A stretch of 46,705 nt of DNA, taken from Candidatus Poribacteria bacterium. Its GTDB lineage: Bacteria; Poribacteria; WGA-4E; PCPOR2b. The notes below the pieces were generated by a model. The model was not told the DNA's origin, made no database searches, and saw only the letters and a program-made list of their open reading frames with translations. The DNA is taken from assembly GCA_022822785.1 (NCBI GenBank), contig JAJEAL010000055.1:1-46705 (forward strand), read 5' to 3'. A program made the translations under genes and the position numbers. Shown here piece by piece: positions 33,993 through 42,145 of the stretch (its first letter is position 1; each line of letters begins with the position of its first letter).

Positions 33993-34514
33993 CTATTGGG
34001 GACGGCCGCTATGCAGTGGATTATCCAACGTAAAAGAAGTTTTATTAATCTGCGCTACCGGCAACCATGAACGATATGGAGATCCACCCTCACCTGCGCT
34101 GCCAAAATCATAGAGCCGCAACTTGCACCCATCTAGTGCGGTATACTCCACAACTACAACAGTCGGCAAGCTGTCCTTATTGTCTATTAACCGCTCTTTC
34201 ATCGCTGTAGCGTTGAGTGTGGGAATATCATCAGGATCCATCGTGTTGAGGCGTCGATCATAGGTCAGCAGAATGGGACCGCGGTAGATAGAAGTCTTCC
34301 CCTCACACTCTCTCCCCCCAACCCAGTAGTGGAGCGACATGTCTAATTCAGGCGCTACCTGATCGCCAACCTTCCATTCCCTATCCAGCACGAGATAGGT
34401 TGCCGCTGACACCGACTTCACACGCTCACCGTTCAGCCTGACCTTTGTGTTGGAAGACCAGTGGGGGATACGGAATTTCAACACAAACTGTGCAGGTTGT
34501 GAGGGCGAGTTCAT
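33993..34514 (-). pseudogene. GH127/DUF1680-type glycosidase, C-terminal fragment
   Basis: A 173-residue open frame that reads only the C-terminal beta-sandwich of DUF1680 / beta-L-arabinofuranosidase proteins: FVLKFRIPHWSSNTKVRLNG, YLVLDREWKVGDQV, IYRGPILLTYDRR. Full-length members are about 600-700 residues and carry their catalytic residues in the missing (alpha/alpha)6 domain, so this product cannot be an active enzyme. It begins 5 nt after the esterase-like gene stop; a deletion or recombination has removed the 5' part. It could still be translated as a lone binding domain. Confidence 0.6.
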
Positions 34515-34519
34515 GGTGG

Positions 34520-35389
34520 CTATTGCCAGTGTTCGGGAAGGATGGCGTCCTCAAAGCCAAATTGATCGGCGAGCCACCGTTCCTGAAACATCCCGTCCTT
34601 ATACGAAGAACTCTCACTCTGCCGGACATCCGTCTCACCGGCCAATGCTTCTACCAGTGGCGCGACAGCCTCTGGGTTTCCCGAAAGCAATGTCCGCGCA
34701 CGCACATTAGGGGCAAAGAAAAATGGATCGAAATATGAGAGGGTCCGCTTAACTTGTGCTTCCTTCTCTGGATATAAACGGAGATAGTCTTCAACCTCAC
34801 CCGGTACTTGGTCACCGGTGTTGTAAAAACTCCCAGGCGAAGCAACGACATGGGTCACTTCAGGTCGAAGTGCTGCTGTCAACAACGGCATACCTTCCTG
34901 CTTAATTGCTGCAAGGCGGGAGCGGTCTACTTCAGGGCGTGTCAGCAGATAATCGACAGCCCGTAACCAATCCGCAACAAATCCACGAAAAATAGAGGTC
35001 TCAGGAGAATCAATTCCCTCGGTCATCATACCCGGAAATACGCCCGCATACGGTTTATCGGCATTACGCTGTCCGCGACCAGCGGTCGAAAAGACGAGGA
35101 AACGCCCACGTTTTTCGTTGGCATCTCCTTGCGGCAGCGGATCCACGACGCTGCGATATGCCGGGCCAAGCAGCAGCGTCGGGAACGGTCCGTCCCCGTG
35201 TGGAATACTTAAATAACCGAACAATCGATAGGGACCTATACCGGTGAAACGCACCGTGTAGCATTCGCAGAACTCTGTTGATCGGATCGGCAGATGTTCC
35301 TCTTCGGGGGCGATGGGTGTCGCTTCTAACTCACCACAAACCTGCTGCCAATACCTATCAAAATCTTCGGGGCGAGATGTATTAGACAT
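34520..35389 (-). CDS. Acetyl-xylan-esterase-like alpha/beta hydrolase, probably inactive
   Basis: A 289-residue paralogue of the gene at 35483-36421. The two share RPxDFDxxW near the N-terminus, the RGF...DYLLxRxEVD helix region, TAALRPE and DYLRLYPE...TLxYFD. The nucleophile elbow has been lost: where the paralogue has GSSQG, this protein reads AIKQEG (161-166), three residues shorter. The acid and histidine regions also do not align; the C-terminus instead reads QERWLADQFGFEDAI. It is probably a pseudoenzyme or binding protein. AAAGGAG precedes ATG 35389, so it is likely expressed. Confidence 0.72.
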   Translation of the reverse strand: MSNTSRPEDFDRYWQQVCGELEATPIAPEEEHLPIRSTEFCECYTVRFTGIGPYRLFGYLSIPHGDGPFPTLLLGPAYRSVVDPLPQGDANEKRGRFLVFSTAGRGQRNADKPYAGVFPGMMTEGIDSPETSIFRGFVADWLRAVDYLLTRPEVDRSRLAAIKQEGMPLLTAALRPEVTHVVASPGSFYNTGDQVPGEVEDYLRLYPEKEAQVKRTLSYFDPFFFAPNVRARTLLSGNPEAVAPLVEALAGETDVRQSESSSYKDGMFQERWLADQFGFEDAILPEHWQ

Positions 35390-35482
35390 AATTAACTCCT
35401 TTGGGGTAGAACTGATATAGGATGAAAGTAGAACAGTAATAAGGGAAAGAATTTTGCAAAAACAGGTGTCACTTTCATCCTA

Positions 35483-36421
35483 TTAACGGTCTTGTAGATG
35501 GGTTTTTAAGAAATCTTCTAGGATAGGCCGATGATGAACGCTGCCGGCATCGTGACCATGTCCATCGTAGGGATAAATCTGCTTATCTTCAGAGGCGATG
35601 GTGCGAAAAGCAGCGTAGCCTGTTTCCGGCGGACATACGTTGTCCTGTAAACCGATGTAGATCATGATAGGACAGGTAATCCGAGGTCCAAAGTTGATGC
35701 CGTCGAAGTATGCCAGCGTGTCGCGTACCGCCTCTCTCCGCTCCGGATAAAGCCGCAGATAATCGCTGATTTCTTGGTAAGGGTAGGTGTGTGTCAACTC
35801 AATCGAATCCATATACCCGCAAAGATATGGACAACCGGACGCTGCGGCACGAATTTCGGGACGCAACGCTGCTGTAGAAATTGCTAAGCCACCGCCCTGA
35901 CTGCTACCAGTGACGCCTATCCGTTCATTGTCAACCTCATCACGTGCAAGCAGGAAATCAATCGTCCGAGCCGCATCGATATAGAAACCGCGATAAGTAT
36001 AGGTATTGCGATCGACCATATTATGCGTCAGTAGGCCCGGGTAACCGGGGTTAAACTGTTGGTTGCTGCGAATCTTCCCACGCGGTGCGGCAGCGAAAGC
36101 AGCGTAACCTTTCTGCGCCCATGCCCGCGGGATAGGTGGGTCTTGAAGGTAGCCCGGCATCTGTACAATCGCGGGTAGTTTCCCAGACCTTTCACGGGGC
36201 ACGGCATACCAACCGGCGATACGCACACCGTCGAGACTGTCATAATGCACGTCATAAACTTCGACGTCCGGCGTACAACGCAGTGGCACCAACTCTACCG
36301 CCGCGTTCAGCGGAATCTCTGCTGCCTGCGCTAATAAATCGTCCCAGAACGCATCAAAATCAGCAGGCCGCGTGACCACCGTTCCATATTGATCGGGGGG
36401 TACTCTCTCAGTTTGACTCAT
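35483..36421 (-). CDS. Acetyl xylan esterase / cephalosporin-C deacetylase-like hydrolase
   Basis: A 312-residue alpha/beta hydrolase of the AXE1 family, deacetylating sugars or related esters. The triad is visible: S174 in GSSQGG, D260 in GLQDNVCPP and a histidine in DGHGHDAG (288 or 290). The family's conserved GLLTHNMVDRNTYTYRGFY block is present. No signal peptide is seen, so it is probably cytoplasmic and acts on imported oligosaccharides. The frame opens at 36505, but AAGGAG lies 6 nt before ATG 36421, which is chosen. It heads a minus-strand run with the inactive paralogue, the GH127 fragment and the MFS transporter. Confidence 0.87.
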   Translation of the reverse strand: MSQTERVPPDQYGTVVTRPADFDAFWDDLLAQAAEIPLNAAVELVPLRCTPDVEVYDVHYDSLDGVRIAGWYAVPRERSGKLPAIVQMPGYLQDPPIPRAWAQKGYAAFAAAPRGKIRSNQQFNPGYPGLLTHNMVDRNTYTYRGFYIDAARTIDFLLARDEVDNERIGVTGSSQGGGLAISTAALRPEIRAAASGCPYLCGYMDSIELTHTYPYQEISDYLRLYPERREAVRDTLAYFDGINFGPRITCPIMIYIGLQDNVCPPETGYAAFRTIASEDKQIYPYDGHGHDAGSVHHRPILEDFLKTHLQDR

Positions 36422-36539
36422 GCTATGCTCCTTGTATGAGATGTCGTCAGTCCTTTTTCCAAAATACAGATGTGAATTTCGACCAACGACATTAATAATT
36501 TTCACATCCTACCAACTATTTTGCTTTACGGTGCAAAAC

Positions 36540-37457
36540 TCAATCTGTCTCCCGTTTCATCCGTCCCCAAAGCGTTATCCACTGCCCTACATCTGATACT
36601 GCCAACTTTGTACCAAACCAGGAAGGATTATCTCCTCCCTCAACCAATAATCTGATATTTTCTCCATCTTTATCTATAATAAAAATACCCTCTATATCCT
36701 CTTGGCGTGATACAAAGGCAATTTGTTGCCCGTCGGGCGACCATTCGGGAGATCTTCCATTAGCGAGCCGCTTGGCATTCGCGCCATCTGCCTCCATCAG
36801 ATAAACGGCATTACCTCCATCTCGGTTTGACCAGAAGGCGATCCACTGTCCATCAGGAGACCAAGCTGGATACAAATCTTGCCAAGGGTGGTCCGTTAAC
36901 TGTTGAAGGTTATTCCCTGTGATATCAACGACGTAAATATCATTCCCCACGCCAGGAAGCCTAATCGTAAAGGCTAACTTGTTGCCGTCAGGAGCCCAGG
37001 CTGCCATGCCAGTGGCACCGTGTGGACGTCCCCAGCGAATTTCTTTTCGCTTCAGTCCATCAATATCCACGAGTAACAGAGATCCAGCGGGAGTCTGAGC
37101 AATCCACTGTCCATCGGGAGATATAGCTGGTCTACCATTTTCAACTGCAACGCGTTTGATATTTTTCCCGGCGAGATCCATTGTATAAATGCTAAAAACA
37201 CCATCGCGATCTGAACAGAAGGCTATACGGCGTCCATCCGGCAACCAAACGGGCCATTTATCCACTGCAGGATGGTGTGTTAATCGCCGGAGGTTTTTAC
37301 TATCATCATTAATAATGTAAATCTCTTCATTTCCTTCCCGGTTCAATGTGAAAACAATTTTTCCTCTTTCGGCACTTGCCATTTGGTTTGGGTGAATCAG
37401 TAAAAGACCCCCGACGAATACAATAACAAACAATAAACTGCTCTTCACATTATTCAT
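36540..37457 (-). CDS. TolB-like beta-propeller protein, tandem copy 3
   Basis: A 305-residue exported protein. The signal peptide (SLLFVIVFVGGLLLIHPNQM, then ASAE) is followed by PD40/WD40-like blades with the usual SPDGQWIAFWSNRDG and APDGNKLAFTI phrases, about six in number. Such propellers bind proteins or glycans in the periplasm. It is the last of three tandem paralogues (961 bp start-to-start from the previous one). The function is unknown; it lacks the TolB N-terminal domain, so it is not TolB itself. Confidence 0.78.
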   Translation of the reverse strand: MNNVKSSLLFVIVFVGGLLLIHPNQMASAERGKIVFTLNREGNEEIYIINDDSKNLRRLTHHPAVDKWPVWLPDGRRIAFCSDRDGVFSIYTMDLAGKNIKRVAVENGRPAISPDGQWIAQTPAGSLLLVDIDGLKRKEIRWGRPHGATGMAAWAPDGNKLAFTIRLPGVGNDIYVVDITGNNLQQLTDHPWQDLYPAWSPDGQWIAFWSNRDGGNAVYLMEADGANAKRLANGRSPEWSPDGQQIAFVSRQEDIEGIFIIDKDGENIRLLVEGGDNPSWFGTKLAVSDVGQWITLWGRMKRETD

Positions 37458-37485
37458 GAGTGTCGTTAATCCTCCTGACCCAATT

Positions 37486-38418
37486 TCATTGGATTCGTTC
37501 TCCGCGTTTCATCCGTCCCCAAAGCGTTATCCACTTCCCTGCACCTGATACCGCCAACTTTGAACCGAACCAAGAAGGCTGGTCTCCACCTTCAACCAAG
37601 AGTCTGATATTTCCACCATCCCTATCCATAATAAAAATGCCTGGAACGCCTCCTCGACGTGAGACAAAGGCAATCTGTTGACTATCGGGCGACCATTCTG
37701 GTCTTCTTCCATTAGCAAGCCACTTGGCATTCGCTCCATCTGTCTCCATCAAATAAATGGCCATATCTCCATCTCGGTCTGACTGGAATACAATCCACTG
37801 TCCATCAGGAGACCAAGCGGGATACACATCTTGTGCAGGATGGTCTGTCAACTGTTGAAGGTTTTCGCCCGTGATATCAACGATATAAATATCATTCAAC
37901 ACCCCAGGGATATTCCTCATCCCAGGGATCTGGATTGTGAAGGCTAATCTTTTGCTGTCAGGAGACCAAGCAGCCATTCCGGTGACACCTTGCGGACCAT
38001 CCCAGTGAATCTCTCTCTGCTTCAATCCATCAATATCCACAAGTAACAGAATCTCATCGGGAGCCAAAGCAATCCACTGTCCATTGGGAGAGACAGCAGG
38101 TCTACCAATTGCATCTACAGTTCGTTTTATATTTTTTCCAGCAAGGTCCATTGTATAAATGCTAAAAACGCCATCGCGATTTGAACAGAAGACTATATGG
38201 CGTCCATCTGGTAGCCAAACAGGATAGGAATCATGTGCCAGATGGTCTGTTAATTGCCGGAGGTTTTCACCATTATCATCAATGATGTAAATCCCTCCAT
38301 TTCCGTCATGGAGCAATGTGAAAACAATTTTTCCTCTTTCGGCACTTGCCATTTGGTTTGGGTGAATCAGTGAAAAACTCCCGACAAATGCAATAATAAA
38401 TAATAAATCGCTTTTCAT
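37486..38418 (-). CDS. TolB-like beta-propeller protein, tandem copy 2
   Basis: A 310-residue paralogue of the genes on each side. The signal peptide ends near HPNQMASAE, and blades include SPDGQWIVFQSDRDG and SPDSKRLAFTI. It carries a small insertion (GMRNIPGVLNDIYIVD) not seen in the others. A GTG at 38430 is also open, but ATG 38418 sits at the same place relative to its ribosome site as in copy 1 (GTGGCAATCATG against GAGGACAATCATG). It lies 28 bp after copy 1 and is probably co-transcribed. Confidence 0.77.
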   Translation of the reverse strand: MKSDLLFIIAFVGSFSLIHPNQMASAERGKIVFTLLHDGNGGIYIIDDNGENLRQLTDHLAHDSYPVWLPDGRHIVFCSNRDGVFSIYTMDLAGKNIKRTVDAIGRPAVSPNGQWIALAPDEILLLVDIDGLKQREIHWDGPQGVTGMAAWSPDSKRLAFTIQIPGMRNIPGVLNDIYIVDITGENLQQLTDHPAQDVYPAWSPDGQWIVFQSDRDGDMAIYLMETDGANAKWLANGRRPEWSPDSQQIAFVSRRGGVPGIFIMDRDGGNIRLLVEGGDQPSWFGSKLAVSGAGKWITLWGRMKRGERIQ

Positions 38419-38446
38419 GATTGCCACCAATCCTTCTGACGCAATT

Positions 38447-39391
38447 TCACTGGATTGGTTCTCCCCGTTTCATCCGCCCCCAAAACGTTATCCGCTTCCC
38501 TATATCTGATACTGCCAACTTTGAACCGAACCATGCAGGTTGATTCCCACCTTCAACCAATAGTTTGATATTTTCGCCCTCCGTATCCATAATAAAGATA
38601 CCTTCTAGGTCGTCTTGGCGTGATACAAAGGCGATTTGTTGACCATCGGGGGCCCACTCGGGAGATCTTCCATTAGCAAGTCGCTTAGGATTCGCTCCAT
38701 CTGCATCCATCAGATAAACAGCATTGCCTCCCTCCCGATTTGACCAGAAGGCAATCCACTGTCCATCAGGAGACCAAGCAGGATATAAATCTTGTGCAGG
38801 ATCCTCCGTTAATTGTCGAAGGTTTTCTCCGTTGATATCAACGACATAGATATCATTCAATACCTCAGGGGTTCGGATTGTGAAGGCTAACCTTTTGCCA
38901 TCAGGAGACCAATCAATCATTCCGTAGAAACCTACCGGTGCTCGCAGTAAAATTTCTCTTTGCATCAACCCTTCAATGTCTACGAGTAATAGTGAGGGAT
39001 TACGCTGCAATCGTCCGCGCACATGGCTTACAGCTATCCATTGCCCAGCCGGAGATATAACAGGTATATCGCCTGAATCCACAATTCGTTTTATATTTTT
39101 CCCGGCGAGATCCATTGTATAAATGCTAAAATCCCTATCGCGATTTGAAGAAAACGCTATATGGCGTCCATCCGGTAGCCAAGCAGGATAAAAGTCTACT
39201 TCAGGATGGTCTGTTAATCGCCGAAGGTTTTTACCATTATCATCAATGATATAAATCTCTATATTTCCACCACGATCTAATGTAAAGGCAATCTTTCCAC
39301 TTTTAGCGCTTACCATTTGCTTTGGGTGAATCAGCAAAAGGCTTCCAACGAATACAATCGCTAGTAGTAAGCTCCTGTTTATGCGTTTCAT
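38447..39391 (-). CDS. TolB-like beta-propeller protein, tandem copy 1
   Basis: A 314-residue exported propeller. The signal peptide (NRSLLLAIVFVGSLLLIHPK) is followed by blades such as LPDGRHIAFSSNRD, SPDGQWIAFWSNREG and APDGQQIAFVSRQD. A short insertion, HVRGRLQRNPS, distinguishes it from copies 2 and 3. The frame opens at 39424, but ATG 39391 preceded by GAGGAC gives a normal signal peptide and is chosen. It is the first gene of the three-copy array. Confidence 0.77.
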   Translation of the reverse strand: MKRINRSLLLAIVFVGSLLLIHPKQMVSAKSGKIAFTLDRGGNIEIYIIDDNGKNLRRLTDHPEVDFYPAWLPDGRHIAFSSNRDRDFSIYTMDLAGKNIKRIVDSGDIPVISPAGQWIAVSHVRGRLQRNPSLLLVDIEGLMQREILLRAPVGFYGMIDWSPDGKRLAFTIRTPEVLNDIYVVDINGENLRQLTEDPAQDLYPAWSPDGQWIAFWSNREGGNAVYLMDADGANPKRLANGRSPEWAPDGQQIAFVSRQDDLEGIFIMDTEGENIKLLVEGGNQPAWFGSKLAVSDIGKRITFWGRMKRGEPIQ

Positions 39392-39540
39392 GATTGTCCT
39401 CAATGTTTTCAAGTCTAGGGCCATTCAGTCCTTCTGTCGGAGGGATTTCCGAATCCCGACTTCCTACTTGCTAGGTTCTGTTGATATTTCATCACAACCC
39501 AGATAATCAACGGGTGTGCACAGACACATGATCCCCGTAA

Positions 39541-39559
39541 GGGTTGGGTCTCCCAACCC
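39541..39559. repeat. Short perfect hairpin in a repeat-rich gap
   Basis: GGGTTGGG-TCT-CCCAACCC, followed by GCGTTGGGCAATGGGCGAGG. The 239-bp gap between the first propeller gene and the dioxygenase gene (39392-39630) holds this and a GGAATTCGG-like short palindrome near 39445 (ATTTCCGAATCCCGAC). It contains no gene. The hairpin may terminate transcription from the dioxygenase side. Confidence 0.5.
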
Positions 39560-39630
39560 GCGTTGGGCAATGGGCGAGGGGACCTCACGCCTACGGTTAC
39601 GCACACGCATCACATAAATGTCAACACGTC

Positions 39631-40455
39631 CTAATATTCACCATTCGCATTCCAACCGGGATACTGTTCCTCCAGAGCCTCCAAGGTTTGCGGTGTATAG
39701 TATGGATGCCCTGCCGGTGGGAAGCGGAAAACCTCACGCTCTTTCGCCGTCAACGTTCCGATGAACTGACTAAACACCGGATTCTTTCCTTTGTCCGTAT
39801 AATGCCTAAACCCTTCCCAATAGTTATCAGCTCTACCAATCCCAAATCCCCATGTGAAGCGTTGACCGTCCTCACGGAGATAATCGCTCGCAGAGTGCAG
39901 TGTGTAGTTGGTGAACATACACAGCGTTCCTCCCTTGCAGATCAGCGGTTCGTACTTGGTCGTGTCGCGCCCATGTTCCTTGGCAAGCAGCCGCAATGGG
40001 GCTTGGTCTTCATCGACATCTTCAAGATGCACCCAGAAGCCAAGTTGACCAAACTCACGCAGGGCGTCGGATGGCGGCAGCAAGGAGTTATTTCCGTTGT
40101 CGATATGTAAACCCGCAGCGTCGCTGCCCACACCACCCCCTTTGAAGCCCGGATAGCGGGCAATCATGCAGCCGGCGCGAAAATGGATGTGTTCTGTCTT
40201 GAGCCACTTCCGGGCAAATCCCCACGCCCGATAGTCAACAATGCCTCGCAGCAAGGCTATCTCTGGCGGTGGAAAATCAGTAAGAATCGCACGGCCCGGC
40301 GGCGGGTTATCTTTCACTTCGTCCCATGTAAGAAGCGACCTTCGCTGCGCCGCTTGCATTTCGCGCAACTTTTCGCCTGTATAAAAGTCCGGGACGATAA
40401 CGTAACCTTTGGCTTCTAGCTCTTCAAGATGTGCATCGGTCAGTTTTGCGGACAT
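39631..40455 (-). CDS. PhyH-family Fe(II)/2-oxoglutarate dioxygenase
   Basis: A 274-residue hydroxylase. The iron site is LHIDNGNN (H117, D119) with the distal H187 in YTLHSASDY and R199 in GQRFTWGF for 2-oxoglutarate. The opening HLEELEAKGYVIVPDFY is the standard PhyH N-terminus. A TTG at 40470 is in frame, but ATG 40455 has AGAGGT 6 nt upstream. It lies 32 bp after a second PhyH gene on the same strand; the two are distant in sequence, so they probably act on different substrates or steps. Confidence 0.87.
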   Translation of the reverse strand: MSAKLTDAHLEELEAKGYVIVPDFYTGEKLREMQAAQRRSLLTWDEVKDNPPPGRAILTDFPPPEIALLRGIVDYRAWGFARKWLKTEHIHFRAGCMIARYPGFKGGGVGSDAAGLHIDNGNNSLLPPSDALREFGQLGFWVHLEDVDEDQAPLRLLAKEHGRDTTKYEPLICKGGTLCMFTNYTLHSASDYLREDGQRFTWGFGIGRADNYWEGFRHYTDKGKNPVFSQFIGTLTAKEREVFRFPPAGHPYYTPQTLEALEEQYPGWNANGEY

Positions 40456-40487
40456 ATTTTCACCTCTCAATTGTTAGCACTTCAATG

Positions 40488-41297
40488 TCAAGCCTCCATC
40501 ACCCACGGAGCAGGTTCTAAAAAAATATTGTGGTGTTTTGCCCAATCAATTAAACCGTCGCACTTCCCGCCCAACAGCTGTTTGGCAGCGTCATCAACTT
40601 GGGCTAAGACGGTGTCATCGGGTTGGACAAGGTGCATCGCCCCGTGTGCGCCTCCCATCCAGCGGTAAGCATAGCCAAAAATCACTACTTTCGAGACACG
40701 ATCGGTCAGGTTGGGGGCAGAGGTGTGGAAGAGACGATTTTCAAAAAGAAAAGCATCTCCAGGGTTAAGGCGGAGCTCCACCGTTCCAGCGGGATCTACC
40801 TCTCCTTTTGGGATAGGTAGCGGGGTATCTATCAGATGTGAGCCCTGTGCGAAGAGCGTAAAGCCGGAACGCGGTTGATTAAAATCTGTCAAGCAGTATC
40901 CTACCTTGATACTTACACGTGGCACATTTTTGTGACCCAAATCCATGGTGAGTCCACTGTCACGGTGCCACCCTCGTTGGTTAACGGTTTCTTCGTCCGC
41001 TGCTTCTGGAAACTTATAGATAATCGCTGTCGTATGCAGCTGAATATTAGGGGAAAGCAGCTGGGCAACAAAGGGCACCGTCGGTGATTGAGTCAACAAG
41101 GGGTGAAAATCCGGTTCTTGGACGATGCCGGGACGCCTTTGAACGTAAGCGCCATTTTTGTCGAACGATTCAATTAGCCGGTCACTAACCTTTGTGAGTC
41201 TATCAATCATCTCCAGGGATAAGACCTCCGGGACAACCAGATAGCCGTTTTCATCAAAAAATTGACGTTGCTCCACTGTAAGCTTTACAAAATCCAT
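40488..41297 (-). CDS. PhyH-family Fe(II)/2-oxoglutarate dioxygenase
   Basis: A 269-residue member. The iron ligands are H111 and D113 (WHRDSGLT) and H191 (LFHTSAPN), with R200 in TDRVSKVVIF. It starts MDFVKLTVEQRQFFDENGYL, as usual for the family. It is followed closely by the second PhyH gene and is preceded, 98 bp away, by the dienelactone hydrolase gene. The substrate is unknown. Confidence 0.87.
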   Translation of the reverse strand: MDFVKLTVEQRQFFDENGYLVVPEVLSLEMIDRLTKVSDRLIESFDKNGAYVQRRPGIVQEPDFHPLLTQSPTVPFVAQLLSPNIQLHTTAIIYKFPEAADEETVNQRGWHRDSGLTMDLGHKNVPRVSIKVGYCLTDFNQPRSGFTLFAQGSHLIDTPLPIPKGEVDPAGTVELRLNPGDAFLFENRLFHTSAPNLTDRVSKVVIFGYAYRWMGGAHGAMHLVQPDDTVLAQVDDAAKQLLGGKCDGLIDWAKHHNIFLEPAPWVMEA

Positions 41298-41395
41298 GTC
41301 AACGGTCCTTTTAGCCTGCGATAGAGATAGATACAGTGAGCCCCAACACTATATTCAGATCTCAGCAGCCAAATGTTAACGGGACTTGGGCTGTT

Positions 41396-42094
41396 TTAAT
41401 CCCCTAGATGCCGAGCAAAGAACTCCAACGTTCGAGGCCAAGCAGCTGCCGCCGCTGCTTCATGGTGACGCTGACCGGTAAAGTCCATGAAGGCGTGCCC
41501 GGCGTCGGGATATGTATAGAATTCGTGTGCCTTATTATGGCGCGTTAATTCGGCATCAAGTTTCTGCATATCTTCCGAGGATGGGTTGGCATCCTCCTCA
41601 CCAAAATGGAACAACAGCGGACAATTAATCTCGCCGGTGCGCTCAAACGGCGATGCGCCGCCCTCACCCAGAGCCACCATGGTGTTACCGCCGTAATAAG
41701 CTTCAGCAGCTTTGAAGTGTGGAAGGGCTGCTGCCATCAAGTAGGCGACTCTGCCTCCCATGCAGAAGCCGGTGATGCCCAATGTCTCGCTATCGACAGC
41801 ACTATGGCTTTTCAAAAACGTTACGGTGGCGTCAACATCTGCAATCATCTCTGCATCTATGAGTTCCCGCGGGCCTCGTGGATCGTCGGGTCCCAAGCGA
41901 TGATACAGATCTGGAGCAGCAGCGACATAGCCAGCTTCCGCCAACCGATCTGCCATCGCGCAGATGAACGTATCAACTCCGCCGGCGTGCTGTGCAACCA
42001 CCACAGCGGGAAAAGGTCCCGTACCATCGGGTATAGAGACGTAAACTTCCATATCTTGGTTATCGACGTTGATGGTTTCTGTGAACGATGACAT
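41396..42094 (-). CDS. Dienelactone hydrolase family protein
   Basis: A 232-residue alpha/beta hydrolase. The catalytic triad is C111 in GFCMGG, D168 in GEEDANPS and H200 in DAGHAFMDF, the cysteine-type triad of dienelactone hydrolases. ATG 42109 is open, but GGAGGG 7 nt before ATG 42094 favours the latter. The enzyme normally opens dienelactone in chloroaromatic breakdown; many members act on other lactones or esters, and no aromatic pathway is seen here. It sits 51 bp after hemH on the same strand. Confidence 0.87.
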   Translation of the reverse strand: MSSFTETINVDNQDMEVYVSIPDGTGPFPAVVVAQHAGGVDTFICAMADRLAEAGYVAAAPDLYHRLGPDDPRGPRELIDAEMIADVDATVTFLKSHSAVDSETLGITGFCMGGRVAYLMAAALPHFKAAEAYYGGNTMVALGEGGASPFERTGEINCPLLFHFGEEDANPSSEDMQKLDAELTRHNKAHEFYTYPDAGHAFMDFTGQRHHEAAAAAAWPRTLEFFARHLGD

Positions 42095-42145
42095 ATCTTG
42101 TCCCTCCATTTCTGTTTTGGCCTATTGTAAATATAGGTTTCGTGT

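Noticed and set aside
34520-35389. Active acetyl xylan esterase
   Set aside because: The sequence aligns with the neighbouring active enzyme but lacks the GxSxG nucleophile motif, so it is listed as probably inactive.
36540-39391. Possible CRISPR or minisatellite array
   Set aside because: The periodic phrases are repeated propeller blades and gene duplication, about 960 bp per unit; no short spacer array is present.
39544-40110. 188-codon plus-strand frame
   Set aside because: Antisense to a PhyH gene with a complete iron site; its start lies in a palindromic repeat.
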